DNA of 24,788 nucleotides from CAYGAW01 sp964347945 (GTDB taxonomy: Bacteria; Chloroflexota; Anaerolineae; UBA7937; B3-Chlor). This document shows, one piece after another, positions 1 through 8,309 of the stretch. The notes below the pieces were generated by a model, which saw nothing but the letters and a program-made list of their open reading frames with translations, did not search any database and was not told where the DNA came from. Within the stretch, counting starts at the first letter, position 1. Each line of letters opens with the position of its first letter. The stretch covers positions 1 to 24,788 of the forward strand of contig CAYGAW010000060.1 in assembly GCA_964347945.1 (NCBI GenBank). The letters run 5' to 3'. A program made the translations under genes and the position numbers.

Positions 1-485
1 GGCACGATGACATTGGTGGTGTCCAGACGCCCTCCAAGACCTGTCTCCACCACGGCCAGGTCAACGTTCTGCTCTGCGAAGTATTCGAAGGCCATGGCAG
101 TCATGATCTCGAACGTGCTGGGGTCCGGCAACTGTTCTACGTATGGCTTGAGCTTCTCCAGTATCGCGATCGTCTCGTGCTCGCTGACGAACCGTTCGTT
201 GACCTTGATTCGTTCCCGAAAGGTGTGGAGGTGCGGTTGGGTAAAAAGCCCCACCCGGTAGCGCGCCGCCTCCAGAACGCTGGCTGTCATGGCGCACGTG
301 GATCCTTTGCCTTTGGTGCCCGCCACGTGCACGGCCTGCAGCCCACGATGGGGATCACCGAGCATGGAGAGGAGTTCTGTCATGTTCGTCAGGTCGAAGC
401 GACGCGGGACGTACTGGTCTGGTGACAGCTTCTCCTGATCAACGAAACTGTAGATGTAATCGAGGGCTTGTTGGTAGGTAAACAC
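1..485 (-). CDS. folC: Folylpolyglutamate/dihydrofolate synthase, N-terminal part (runs off the window)
   Basis: The protein adds glutamate to folates (and in many bacteria to dihydropteroate) in the cytoplasm, using ATP. Reading the minus strand from a GTG at 485-483 gives about 161 residues. They include the Mur-ligase P-loop AGTKGKGST, the segment TQPHLHTFRERIKVN typical of FolC (substrate loop), and VVETGLGGRLDTTNV. This order and spacing match FolC rather than the MurC-F ligases. The GTG start is supported by a GAGG at 493-496, about 7 nt upstream, and by a good promoter just before it. The C-terminal half lies outside the window. It is transcribed divergently from the glycosyltransferase block, so it is probably not part of that block. 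The family assignment is firm; whether it has both FolC and dihydrofolate synthase activity cannot be told. Confidence 0.93.
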   Translation of the reverse strand, partial: MFTYQQALDYIYSFVDQEKLSPDQYVPRRFDLTNMTELLSMLGDPHRGLQAVHVAGTKGKGSTCAMTASVLEAARYRVGLFTQPHLHTFRERIKVNERFVSEHETIAILEKLKPYVEQLPDPSTFEIMTAMAFEYFAEQNVDLAVVETGLGGRLDTTNVIV

Positions 486-505
486 AGCTGGGCCTCGTTG
501 GCGCT

Positions 506-534
506 ATTCTACATCAGCGCCCTGCAAAAGCAAA
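506..534 (-). promoter_or_regulatory. Predicted sigma-70 promoter for folC
   Basis: On the minus strand, TTTGCT (534-529) and TAGAAT (511-506) are separated by 17 nt. The -10 box matches 5 of 6 consensus positions. The predicted transcript would start near 499, giving a leader of about 14 nt with a Shine-Dalgarno-like GAGG before the GTG start. Confidence 0.5.
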
Positions 535-546
535 CCCACGCGGAGT

Positions 547-576
547 TTGCTGCCACGCTGTCACAATGGTTATACT
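547..576 (+). promoter_or_regulatory. Predicted sigma-70 promoter for the first glycosyltransferase
   Basis: TTGCTG (547-552), an 18-nt spacer and TATACT (571-576) form a plausible promoter, with 3/6 and 5/6 consensus matches. Transcription would begin near 583. That is downstream of the ATG at 566, which argues that this ATG is not the real start of the following gene. It lies about 13 nt from the -35 box of the opposite folC promoter, so the two may compete. Confidence 0.4.
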
Positions 577-667
577 AGGCTGTTCTTTGGGCCGGTCCGG
601 GGCCCATTCGGCGAGTCATTGGCTCAGGTGGGGCCCGCGCTCTATAACGAAGAGGAGCATCTGGTTC

Positions 668-3307
668 TTGGGGAAGTGCGTCTGGTGGAAGCGGGATCTG
701 GCCATCTTGGGGTTGTATCTCCTGCTGGCCATCATTTTGACATATCCTCTGGTCCTCCACTTCACCACCTACGTGCCCGGCGATGGCAGCGACGACCCGG
801 CTCTGGTTTGGAACCTGTGGTGGGTCAAACATGCGCTCGTCGACCTTGGAGCCAATCCCTTTGACTGCGACTTCATGTTCCATCCCATCGGCATCGACCT
901 TACTTTCTACACGCTGACGATCGTCAATGGGTTGATCTCGGTCGTTCTGCAGCCGATCATAGGTCTCGTGGCTACGAGTAACTTCATCCTTCTTACGAGC
1001 TTCGTCCTCTCTGCCTACGGGGCCTATTTGCTGGTCAGGTATCTTTTGCCATCCGAGGCTCTTGCTGTTGTCCCGTTCATCTCCGGGCTGATCTATGCCT
1101 TTTCCTCCAATCGGCTAATCTACGCCTCCCTCGGCCAATTCAACATAGCCAGCACGCAGTGGATACCCTTTTACGTGTTGTTCTTGATGAAGACCCATCG
1201 GCACCCCAATCGCCTGCGTTACCTCCTGTTGGCTGCCGTCTTTCTATTGCTCAACGGCTACAGTGAGTTGACCTATGCATCTTTCCTCATCATTTTGACC
1301 GCCATCTACCTGCTGTATTGGGTAGCGGCTGATGGCTGGAAGAGGAGTCTGCCGTTCCTCCGGAGTTTGGCCTTCGTGGGGATCATCTTTCTGTTGGGCA
1401 TGTCGCCCGTTCTGTACCGTATGGTCCGCGTGATGGCGGTGGAGGGAGACTTCCTGGTGGAAGGACTGGGCTTTGCCAACGTCTTCTCGGCGGACGTTCT
1501 GGGCTTCCTGGTGCCCAGCCATCTCCACCCCCTGAGCGACTTATGGCGGAAGAGATTCGATTTCTCGTATCTGAACTTCGTATTCGTCGGGTACACGGTG
1601 CTCTTGCTCGCTGCCTTCGGCGCCGTCGGGGTGCTCAGAGATCGAACCATCCGCTTCTGGGTTGTTGCCACGGGTGTTTTTGGCCTCGTGGCCCTCGGGC
1701 CGACGCTGCGGGTCAACGGAAGCGAGTACGAACTGCCCCTGCCGTTCGATATCCTGCAGGCATTGCCTTTCTTCAAGGGGAATCGATATCCCAGCCGCTA
1801 CAGTGTGATGCTCGCTCTTTGCTGGGCTGTACTGGCTGGCTATGGCCTGCGCCGGCTGAGCAGTCTAGTGAAGGGGAAGACGCGGAAATGGGCTCTCGCG
1901 GCCTGCGTCGCCGCGCTGATTCTGCTTGAGCACCTCTCCATACCTCTGCCCCTTTCAGACATGCGGGTGCCAGATGTATACCGGGACATCGCTGGTGAGG
2001 AGGGGGATTTCGCAGTCTTGGAGCTGCCTCTCGCCTGGAGGAATGGCTTTCGGGTGACCGGCACCAAGGACCCCGTGATCATGTTCGAGCAGTTCTACCA
2101 GACGACACATGGCAAGAGGATTCTCGGCGGCAACACCTCTCGCAATCCGGAATTCAAGTTCCAGTACTTCACCGAAGCACCGGTTCTCAATACCATTGTT
2201 GCTCTGGAGACGGGTCATGCGGTCGAGCGTGAGATCTGGGAGGCGGATAAGGAATTGGCTCCCTCGGTGATGGGTCTTCTCAGCGTGCGATACGTGATCC
2301 TGCATACTGAGGAGATTCCAGCAGTGCTGCACGACTACGTCACCTATGTCGTAGACGGTGAAGAAGTCTACAATCGGGACGGGATCATCGCCTATCGGGT
2401 GACGCCTCCTGCCCCGCAGGCACAGGTACTGACGGATCTCGGCACTGATGAGGCCCATCTCAATGTGGGCGAGGGGTGGAGCGAAAGTGGCCACCAATAC
2501 GTGTGGGCCCAGCGGAGGGAGGCGTGTCTTCTCGTCTACTTGTCAAGGCAAAGCCAGGAGATGACGCTGCGCTCTATGGCACCTGGCCACGGGCAGACCG
2601 TGGAGGTAGTGGCCAACAGCCACGCGGTGGGCACTCTCGCTCTGTCTGAGGGGTGGCAGGAGTACCAGGTGCTGCTGCCTGTGACTTATCTCCGTGAAGG
2701 TCTCAACGAGTTCTGCTTCCGGTTCGGCCGTCTCTACCCTGTAGAGCAGGTAAGGGAAGGTGACTACGCGATTGGCACGACAGGCATCTCCTCTCCGGTC
2801 AATATCCTGGTGAAGAGTGCGGGCGAAGAGGTGGGGGACTTCGGCCACATCTATGTGGACGGGGTCAATGTGTCTCAAGATGAGCGAGGCTACAACATGG
2901 TGGTCCTGGATCCAGTGTCGGGGCAGGTGGAAGAAACCGGCCATTTCGACACTTTTCTGCACCAGGACGAGTCGCGGCTGATGGCCGATTTCATCGCCCG
3001 CATCCCCGAAGGCAAGATCGTGGCCGTAGCCGTCGAAGACGAGGCCTCGCTCAATCTCACGGAGGAGGCGGTGCAGGCCTTGCGCAGCATCGGCGCCGGT
3101 GAGGACCTGCGTGGCATGTTCCGGTGGGGACACGCCATCATTGGCGTCAAGGGTGCAGCACCTGGGCAGGCGTTGGAGACCACAGGTGTCCTACGGCCTG
3201 AGTTGGTCCGAGTTGGGCAGGCGTTCACGGAACCTGCGTCTGCGGCTGCTTTTGACCAGGTGATCTTCCGCGCCGCGGACCGATTTGCTGGGGCCACCGG
3301 ATTGTAG
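668..3307 (+). CDS. GT-C-like polytopic membrane glycosyltransferase with C-terminal ILEI/FAM3-like domain
   Basis: Likely transfers sugar from a lipid carrier on the outer face of the membrane; donor and acceptor are unknown. With the start at TTG 668 it has 879 residues. About ten to twelve hydrophobic segments fill residues 8-430, with an early acidic loop GDGSDDP (residues about 38-44) and the motif FFKGNRYPSRYS (about 368-379), which recurs in YfhO-like and related Chloroflexi membrane enzymes. An extracytoplasmic part follows. Residues about 600-690 look like a beta-sandwich. Residues 722-837 (2831-3178) resemble the ILEI/FAM3 domain: GYNMVVLDPVSGQVEETGHFDT, the IPEGKIVAVAVEDEA strand, LTEEAVQALRSIGA, and a final GHAIIGVKG. 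The TTG start is preferred because AGAGGAG sits at 651-657, 10 nt upstream, and because the frame's first ATG (566) overlaps the -10 box. The exact sugar chemistry is not recognisable. Confidence 0.72.
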   Translation: MGKCVWWKRDLAILGLYLLLAIILTYPLVLHFTTYVPGDGSDDPALVWNLWWVKHALVDLGANPFDCDFMFHPIGIDLTFYTLTIVNGLISVVLQPIIGLVATSNFILLTSFVLSAYGAYLLVRYLLPSEALAVVPFISGLIYAFSSNRLIYASLGQFNIASTQWIPFYVLFLMKTHRHPNRLRYLLLAAVFLLLNGYSELTYASFLIILTAIYLLYWVAADGWKRSLPFLRSLAFVGIIFLLGMSPVLYRMVRVMAVEGDFLVEGLGFANVFSADVLGFLVPSHLHPLSDLWRKRFDFSYLNFVFVGYTVLLLAAFGAVGVLRDRTIRFWVVATGVFGLVALGPTLRVNGSEYELPLPFDILQALPFFKGNRYPSRYSVMLALCWAVLAGYGLRRLSSLVKGKTRKWALAACVAALILLEHLSIPLPLSDMRVPDVYRDIAGEEGDFAVLELPLAWRNGFRVTGTKDPVIMFEQFYQTTHGKRILGGNTSRNPEFKFQYFTEAPVLNTIVALETGHAVEREIWEADKELAPSVMGLLSVRYVILHTEEIPAVLHDYVTYVVDGEEVYNRDGIIAYRVTPPAPQAQVLTDLGTDEAHLNVGEGWSESGHQYVWAQRREACLLVYLSRQSQEMTLRSMAPGHGQTVEVVANSHAVGTLALSEGWQEYQVLLPVTYLREGLNEFCFRFGRLYPVEQVREGDYAIGTTGISSPVNILVKSAGEEVGDFGHIYVDGVNVSQDERGYNMVVLDPVSGQVEETGHFDTFLHQDESRLMADFIARIPEGKIVAVAVEDEASLNLTEEAVQALRSIGAGEDLRGMFRWGHAIIGVKGAAPGQALETTGVLRPELVRVGQAFTEPASAAAFDQVIFRAADRFAGATGL

Positions 3308-3330
3308 GTACATAGCAGCTATGTTAACAT
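3302..3330 (+). promoter_or_regulatory. Possible promoter whose spacer contains a 15-nt inverted repeat
   Basis: TTGTAG (3302-3307, overlapping the stop codon of the upstream gene), 17 nt, and TAACAT (3325-3330) precede the second glycosyltransferase. The spacer holds ACATAG-CAG-CTATGT (3310-3324), a perfect 6+6 inverted repeat of operator type. There is no T-run after it, so it is not a standard terminator. The -35 match is weak (3/6). Confidence 0.33.
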
Positions 3331-3357
3331 ATTCTGAGCAGTAATCGGTAAGAATCT

Positions 3358-6300
3358 ATGGGCAGCCCGAGTCGCATTCAGCGTACCGTCTTGCTGGCGC
3401 TTCTCACCTTCCTGGCTTTTTGCCTCTTCATCTTCCGCCTGGATCATCAGAGCCTTTGGTATGATGAGGGCTTCAGCCAATATCTGGCCAGGATGAGCCT
3501 GGGAGAGATCACAGCCCGCACGGCCCGCGACATTCACCCTCCATTCTACTACTACCTTCTCCATTTCTGGATGCCGATGTTCGGGAACGGCGAGTTCTCT
3601 TTGCGGTTTCTCTCCCTCATCTTTGGGGTGCTGACCGTGCCTCTCATCTACGTGTCTGGGAGACGGTTCCTGGGCTATGCTGCTGGTGTGTTGGCAGCGG
3701 CCCTGATAGCGATTTCTCCGCTCTTCCTCTGGTATTCGCAGGAAGCCCGCATGTACACCCTGGTCACCTTCCTCTGTTTGCTTTCCACATATCTGCTACT
3801 GCGGATCATGGGGAAGCAAGGAAGGCCAGACTTGCTCTGGGGCGCGTACGGTCTGACCAGCGTGGTTGCGGTCTACACCCATTTCTACGCCTTCTTCGTG
3901 CTAGCCTTTCAGGCCATCTTCTTGGTGAGCTGGTGGGTGCTGTGGACCAGGGGCAGAGTCCGTCAGACGTGGCCCACGTTGGTGAGCGGGCTGCTGTGCC
4001 AGTCGGCGGTCGTCGCAGCCTATCTGCCGTGGAGCGGCTTCGTCTGGCAGCGCTACGGTGCTGACGTCAGCTACTGGAAGGGTACCCTGAGGGTGACCGA
4101 GGTACTGCGCAAGACGCTTATCACCTTCAGCACCGGCCACAGCGTGTTGGAAGCGATAGCGCAACCCATTGCCTTGGGCTATCTCATGATCCTGGCAACT
4201 GCCGTGGCGGTTCTGATCTTGAGGGCAGTGCGCCGATGGACTCCAGCCAGAGAAGAGCCGGCCGTGGGAGCTCCAATGGTGCAGCGCTGGCCCTGGCTGA
4301 CATTGTCTGGCCTCCTTCTCTATTTGGGCCTGCCGTGCTTGCTCCTCTTGGTTATCTCCTTTCAGCGCGCCAAGTTCCATCCTCGCTACTTGATGCTGGC
4401 CTCGCCTGCCTACTTTCTTCTCATCGCGGGCGGGATAGCCAGCCTGTTTGCTCTTGCTCGCAGGAGCGTCGCACGGCGGCGACTCGCCGCTGTGGTTGCA
4501 GGGTCCCTGTTGTTGTCTTACGTCGCACTCACCTCCGCCTATGCGGTGTTCAACGCCTACTTCGACATCAATTTCCTGAAGGACGATTTCCGCAGCGCAG
4601 TTCGCTTCATTGAGAAGAACAAAGGTGATAACGAGGTCGTCATCCTCACCTCCGGGCACCTCTTTCCGGTCTTCACATACTATTATGGCCAAGACGATTG
4701 GTACCCCATCCCTGACGAACCCACACTTTCGGCGGAGCACGTGCTAGACTACAGTCTGGCCGACGAGTTGAACAGGGTACTGGCCGGGAGGGACGGGGCC
4801 TGGGTGTTGCTCTGGCAACATGACGTCGTCGATCCGGTTGGCTTCCTGACCATGATGCTAGGCCGAGAAGGGACCCTGGTGCCCTACAGGGGTGGCTTCT
4901 GGGGATTGAAGCTGCTTCACTATGTCTTCCCGTCCGATGTGCATTTCTCCAGCGAGCCCGAGATAGAGCATCCCGTGGAGGTCAATTTCGACGACGAGGT
5001 TCGGCTTCTGGGCTACACAGTACCTGAGGGGAAGGCAACCACCGGACAGGTGGAGGTGGTCCTCTACTGGCAGGCCCTCCAGGAACTCGAGGAGGATCTC
5101 AAAGTGTCCCTGCGGATCCGTGACCAAGCGGGACACGAGTGGGGCGGCTATGATGGCCGCCCGGCGTCTCTTCTCTACCCCGCCTTCCGTTGGGTCCCCG
5201 GCGAGAAGCTCTTCGGTGTGGTGGTCGTGGTGCCACTCACTGGGACGCCGCCCGGCGTGTATGACTTGCACGCCAGCGTCTATAGTGACGTCAACCTGGT
5301 GGGTCTGGATATTCTGGATGTTCAAGGAACGCCTACGGGAACCACTGCCTCGCTCGGTGCGGTGGAGCTACTCAGAGGGGCCAGGGCGACGTTGGCTGAG
5401 ATGGAGCCTTCTCATTCACTGCAGGAAGATCTTGGTCAAGGGTTGGAGTTGGTGGGATATGATCTGAGCACGGACTCTGCCCAACCGGGCGACAAAGTAG
5501 TGCCAGGCTTGTACTGGCATGCCCAGAGGGCTTTGGCTGATGATTACGTCTTCCTGCTGCAACTCTACGATGAAAACGGTGAGCTGATAGACGAAGGATT
5601 GGGCGGGCCCGAGGTCATTGATTGGCACGCTTCTGCATCCTCGGGCGTGGGCGGTTACGCTTATCACCCGGCCAACAGGTATTATCCGACGTCTGCGTGG
5701 CGAAATGGCGAGGTGATATTGGGGCAGTACGATTACAGGGTGCCTCTGCACGCATCTGCGGGTGAGGCAGAGCTGCGGGTTAGTCTCCTTAGGTGTCGCG
5801 AGGGCCTTGTGTTGACTTCCCGTGCGTGGTCCGCGGCGGCGTACGACCAGGGCGAGACTCTCATCACCCTTCACCCTCCGAGCGGCGATGAAGGCGAGGG
5901 GTTGACCTGTCGCGGTGTGCAAGCACGGGACCCGGTCACGCTATCAACCTTCCAGGTCGAAGCCACGGAGAGAGTCTTCGCACCACCGGAGGTTCAGCAT
6001 CGAGTGGACGTAGGCAACCTGGGGGACAAGGTATCGCTATATGGTTATGACTTGAGCACCAGTGTTGTTCGTCCCGGTGAAACGCTCTACCTGGATCTGT
6101 ACTGGCAGGCCCTGGACATGATGGACACGTCATATACCGTCTTCACTCACTTGCTAGATGGCGACAGCCAGATACGTGGCCAAATGGATAGCCTGCCCGT
6201 GGGTGGCGCGCGTCCCACGACGGGTTGGGTGCCCTCGGAGTACCTCCGCGACGAGTATCAGTTGGTGGTCGACGCCGGGGCGTCACCGGGGGAGTATAGC

Positions 6301-6426
6301 CTCGAAGTGGGCATGTACGATGCAGCCACACCTGATTTCCGCCGACTTCTTCTACTAGATGCGGAAGGCAACGTGCTGGACAACCGCATCGTCCTTGACA
6401 CTGTGATAAGGGTAGAGGCTCGATGA
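3358..6426 (+). CDS. ArnT/PMT-type (GT39-like, GT-C) membrane glycosyltransferase with three extracellular beta-domains
   Basis: Predicted to transfer a sugar from a polyprenyl-phosphate donor to an acceptor outside the membrane. Of 1022 residues, 8-400 carry about ten to twelve membrane segments. GT-C signatures are visible: the first-loop acidic pair in LWYDEGF (D36, E37), DIHPPFYYYLLHFW (57-70) and WYSQEARMYTL (125-135). The rest is extracytoplasmic. After a 400-530 linker domain come three related beta-rich modules at about 540-655, 690-840 and 885-1020. Each starts with a V-LLGY or L-GYDLS segment, has a LYWQAL-type strand, and ends with a PGxYxLxVxxY strand. The third glycosyltransferase of the window has one such module. 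The stop codon overlaps the next start (ATGA), so the two are translationally coupled. No strong Shine-Dalgarno is seen at ATG 3358. Family level is secure; the substrate is unknown. Confidence 0.82.
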   Translation: MGSPSRIQRTVLLALLTFLAFCLFIFRLDHQSLWYDEGFSQYLARMSLGEITARTARDIHPPFYYYLLHFWMPMFGNGEFSLRFLSLIFGVLTVPLIYVSGRRFLGYAAGVLAAALIAISPLFLWYSQEARMYTLVTFLCLLSTYLLLRIMGKQGRPDLLWGAYGLTSVVAVYTHFYAFFVLAFQAIFLVSWWVLWTRGRVRQTWPTLVSGLLCQSAVVAAYLPWSGFVWQRYGADVSYWKGTLRVTEVLRKTLITFSTGHSVLEAIAQPIALGYLMILATAVAVLILRAVRRWTPAREEPAVGAPMVQRWPWLTLSGLLLYLGLPCLLLLVISFQRAKFHPRYLMLASPAYFLLIAGGIASLFALARRSVARRRLAAVVAGSLLLSYVALTSAYAVFNAYFDINFLKDDFRSAVRFIEKNKGDNEVVILTSGHLFPVFTYYYGQDDWYPIPDEPTLSAEHVLDYSLADELNRVLAGRDGAWVLLWQHDVVDPVGFLTMMLGREGTLVPYRGGFWGLKLLHYVFPSDVHFSSEPEIEHPVEVNFDDEVRLLGYTVPEGKATTGQVEVVLYWQALQELEEDLKVSLRIRDQAGHEWGGYDGRPASLLYPAFRWVPGEKLFGVVVVVPLTGTPPGVYDLHASVYSDVNLVGLDILDVQGTPTGTTASLGAVELLRGARATLAEMEPSHSLQEDLGQGLELVGYDLSTDSAQPGDKVVPGLYWHAQRALADDYVFLLQLYDENGELIDEGLGGPEVIDWHASASSGVGGYAYHPANRYYPTSAWRNGEVILGQYDYRVPLHASAGEAELRVSLLRCREGLVLTSRAWSAAAYDQGETLITLHPPSGDEGEGLTCRGVQARDPVTLSTFQVEATERVFAPPEVQHRVDVGNLGDKVSLYGYDLSTSVVRPGETLYLDLYWQALDMMDTSYTVFTHLLDGDSQIRGQMDSLPVGGARPTTGWVPSEYLRDEYQLVVDAGASPGEYSLEVGMYDAATPDFRRLLLLDAEGNVLDNRIVLDTVIRVEAR

Positions 6427-8192
6427 CGAGATCGAGATCGATCCGTGTTGTCCTCTTGCTCGCTCTGTTGCTCCTCATGTGCCTTACAGCTCTTCCTGGG
6501 CCTATGATAGCTCAGGAGCAAGGAGGGGGCATGGTTGAGTGCCTCGCCTCGTCCGAAGACGCGGCTGCGCGGCTGGAATTCCCGGCTGGCGGCGGAGAAG
6601 TGCACGGAAGCTATCAGAGCAGCTACACTGCTCAGGATATGTCACTCCTCTACGACGAGGATGGCTCCAGCGAGCACTATGCTGAGCGGCGCACGGTGAG
6701 GATAAGTGTTCAGATCAGTGGGTCGTATTCCGGAGGCGAAGGGGGTGTCTTCTCTCTGCAAGTCATGGGAGGCGGCAGCGTCGATATCGACAACCTGGAG
6801 GACGACAGATTCGACCGCTCATATCGAGCCGAACTGGATGCCACTGCCACGGGCACTCGCAATGCAGATGGTTCTATCACGCTGGGGGGCATAGCCGCCG
6901 AATTCGTTCCCGTGGCCAGGAATGCCAATGAAATCCCCAATACCAGATGGTTGCAGCCACCATCCGTGCGCGCCCTTGCGGATCTGACCTTGACGTGCAC
7001 CGGGTGGCCGAGGGAGGCGGATGTAGAGGCACAGCCGGCGGACGTGTCGCTGCTTTCCGGGCAACCACAGCCCAATGGGCCACCTCATCCACCTGGATTC
7101 TTCTATGAACTCTCGCCTCTCTATGAACCGTCTGAGCCTCCTCCGCCGCCACCGGCGCCTCCGCCGATGGGGGAATGCGGATCTGTGCAGGTAGTCTATC
7201 TGGACGACCTGGGCATAGAGCCAAACGAGGTCGACGTAGATGCCTTCATCGAGAATGCGCTCGCTATCCGAGGACCGGACTACAGCCTGATTCTGTCTCA
7301 TCGCCAGCGCCTCGTGGAAAGACTTGGCCAGGAAGGATTCGAGGAGATCGATGCTCTACTCCAAGAACTGGGGTACATCGCCGAGACCTGCCCCTTCGTC
7401 TTAATCGTAGGTGATCCTGACGTGGTACCCTTCGCCATCCTTGCGAACCCGACCGACGATGGTGACGTACTGTTTACCGACGATGTTTACGGGGACAACG
7501 ACCATGATGAGCTGACCTTGCCAGACATTCCTGTGGCTCGGATACCGGACGGCCGCTCCCTGGAGCTATTGGTCGCGCAATTGTCACCGTCGCATGTGCC
7601 CGAGCAGGGCAATTTCACCTTGGCCAACTCCAAGCGTCTCCACGCGGAAGGTGTAGCCAGGGAGGTTTTTGGCAGTATGCGCACCTTGTTGTGGAGTCTG
7701 CCGACGCGCCATGAGGTTGTCGAACCCGCGCAGGTGAGTGTCCGCCATGATTACTTCATGCTACACGGGGCATCCTGGGACACGAGTGTATGGTGGGGCG
7801 AGGAGTCAGAATACCCGGTGGCGTTCACTGTGGCCGAAGCTGACTCACGGGGCGTGGTCTTGAGCGGCGCATGCTACGCGAGTTATACGTTCGGGTGCAC
7901 GCCTCTGGATTCGATACCCTTGGCCTTCCTGCGGAGTGGCGCCCGAGCTTTCGTTGGAGCGACCGGGATCACCTACTCCCCAATCTGGGAGCCGGGCCCT
8001 GACCCCACTGGTCCCATGCGGTACGACGCCGTGTTCCATCGCGGCTTTCTGGATGCACTGTCCGATGGTCAACCACCGTTGGCAGCCTTTATGGAAGCGA
8101 AGGAGCGATTGGCCGACACCTGTGAGACTGTGGATGCCACCACCGCTGAATTGAAGATGCTCCACGCGTTTGTGTACTTTGGGAAGCCGTGA
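6423..8192 (+). CDS. Secreted caspase/gingipain-like (peptidase C25-like, clan CD) protein
   Basis: 589 residues. An N-terminal signal peptide (basic start, hydrophobic 8-24, likely cleavage near 30) sends it out of the cell. Residues 35-200 form a beta-rich domain of unknown function. A Pro-rich linker (about 214-248) leads to a caspase-like domain at 253-589. Its features follow the C25/clan CD order: CPFVLIVGDPDVVPF (323-337), DDVYGD and DIPVARIP (353-375), a His-Gly in YFMLHGASWD (H448), a Cys in VVLSGACYAS (C484), then FLRSGARAFVGATG and a terminal segment like that of gingipains. H448 and C484 are the expected catalytic dyad. It starts inside the stop of the glycosyltransferase upstream, so the two probably share a role at the cell surface. 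Cleavage specificity cannot be predicted; a CHAT-like relative is the main alternative. Confidence 0.78.
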   Translation: MTRSRSIRVVLLLALLLLMCLTALPGPMIAQEQGGGMVECLASSEDAAARLEFPAGGGEVHGSYQSSYTAQDMSLLYDEDGSSEHYAERRTVRISVQISGSYSGGEGGVFSLQVMGGGSVDIDNLEDDRFDRSYRAELDATATGTRNADGSITLGGIAAEFVPVARNANEIPNTRWLQPPSVRALADLTLTCTGWPREADVEAQPADVSLLSGQPQPNGPPHPPGFFYELSPLYEPSEPPPPPPAPPPMGECGSVQVVYLDDLGIEPNEVDVDAFIENALAIRGPDYSLILSHRQRLVERLGQEGFEEIDALLQELGYIAETCPFVLIVGDPDVVPFAILANPTDDGDVLFTDDVYGDNDHDELTLPDIPVARIPDGRSLELLVAQLSPSHVPEQGNFTLANSKRLHAEGVAREVFGSMRTLLWSLPTRHEVVEPAQVSVRHDYFMLHGASWDTSVWWGEESEYPVAFTVAEADSRGVVLSGACYASYTFGCTPLDSIPLAFLRSGARAFVGATGITYSPIWEPGPDPTGPMRYDAVFHRGFLDALSDGQPPLAAFMEAKERLADTCETVDATTAELKMLHAFVYFGKP

Positions 8193-8309
8193 AGTATGCA
8201 CGATACATCGGCTGTTGCGGGCAATAGGCGAGGGGCGCGGGCCAAGCGCATTGAAGCTCGGGATGGAGTGAGCACCGGAGCTATACGTGCGAGTAGGAAC
8301 TTCGGATAG

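Noticed and set aside
566..667. ATG at 566 as the start of the first glycosyltransferase
   Set aside because: It overlaps a likely -10 box, has no ribosome-binding site, and adds 34 residues unlike a membrane-protein N-terminus; TTG 668 has AGAGGAG upstream.
3901..4740. A long minus-strand open frame inside the second glycosyltransferase
   Set aside because: Rich in Gln, Glu and His, without motifs, opposite a strongly patterned GT-C gene; typical antisense shadow in GC-rich DNA.
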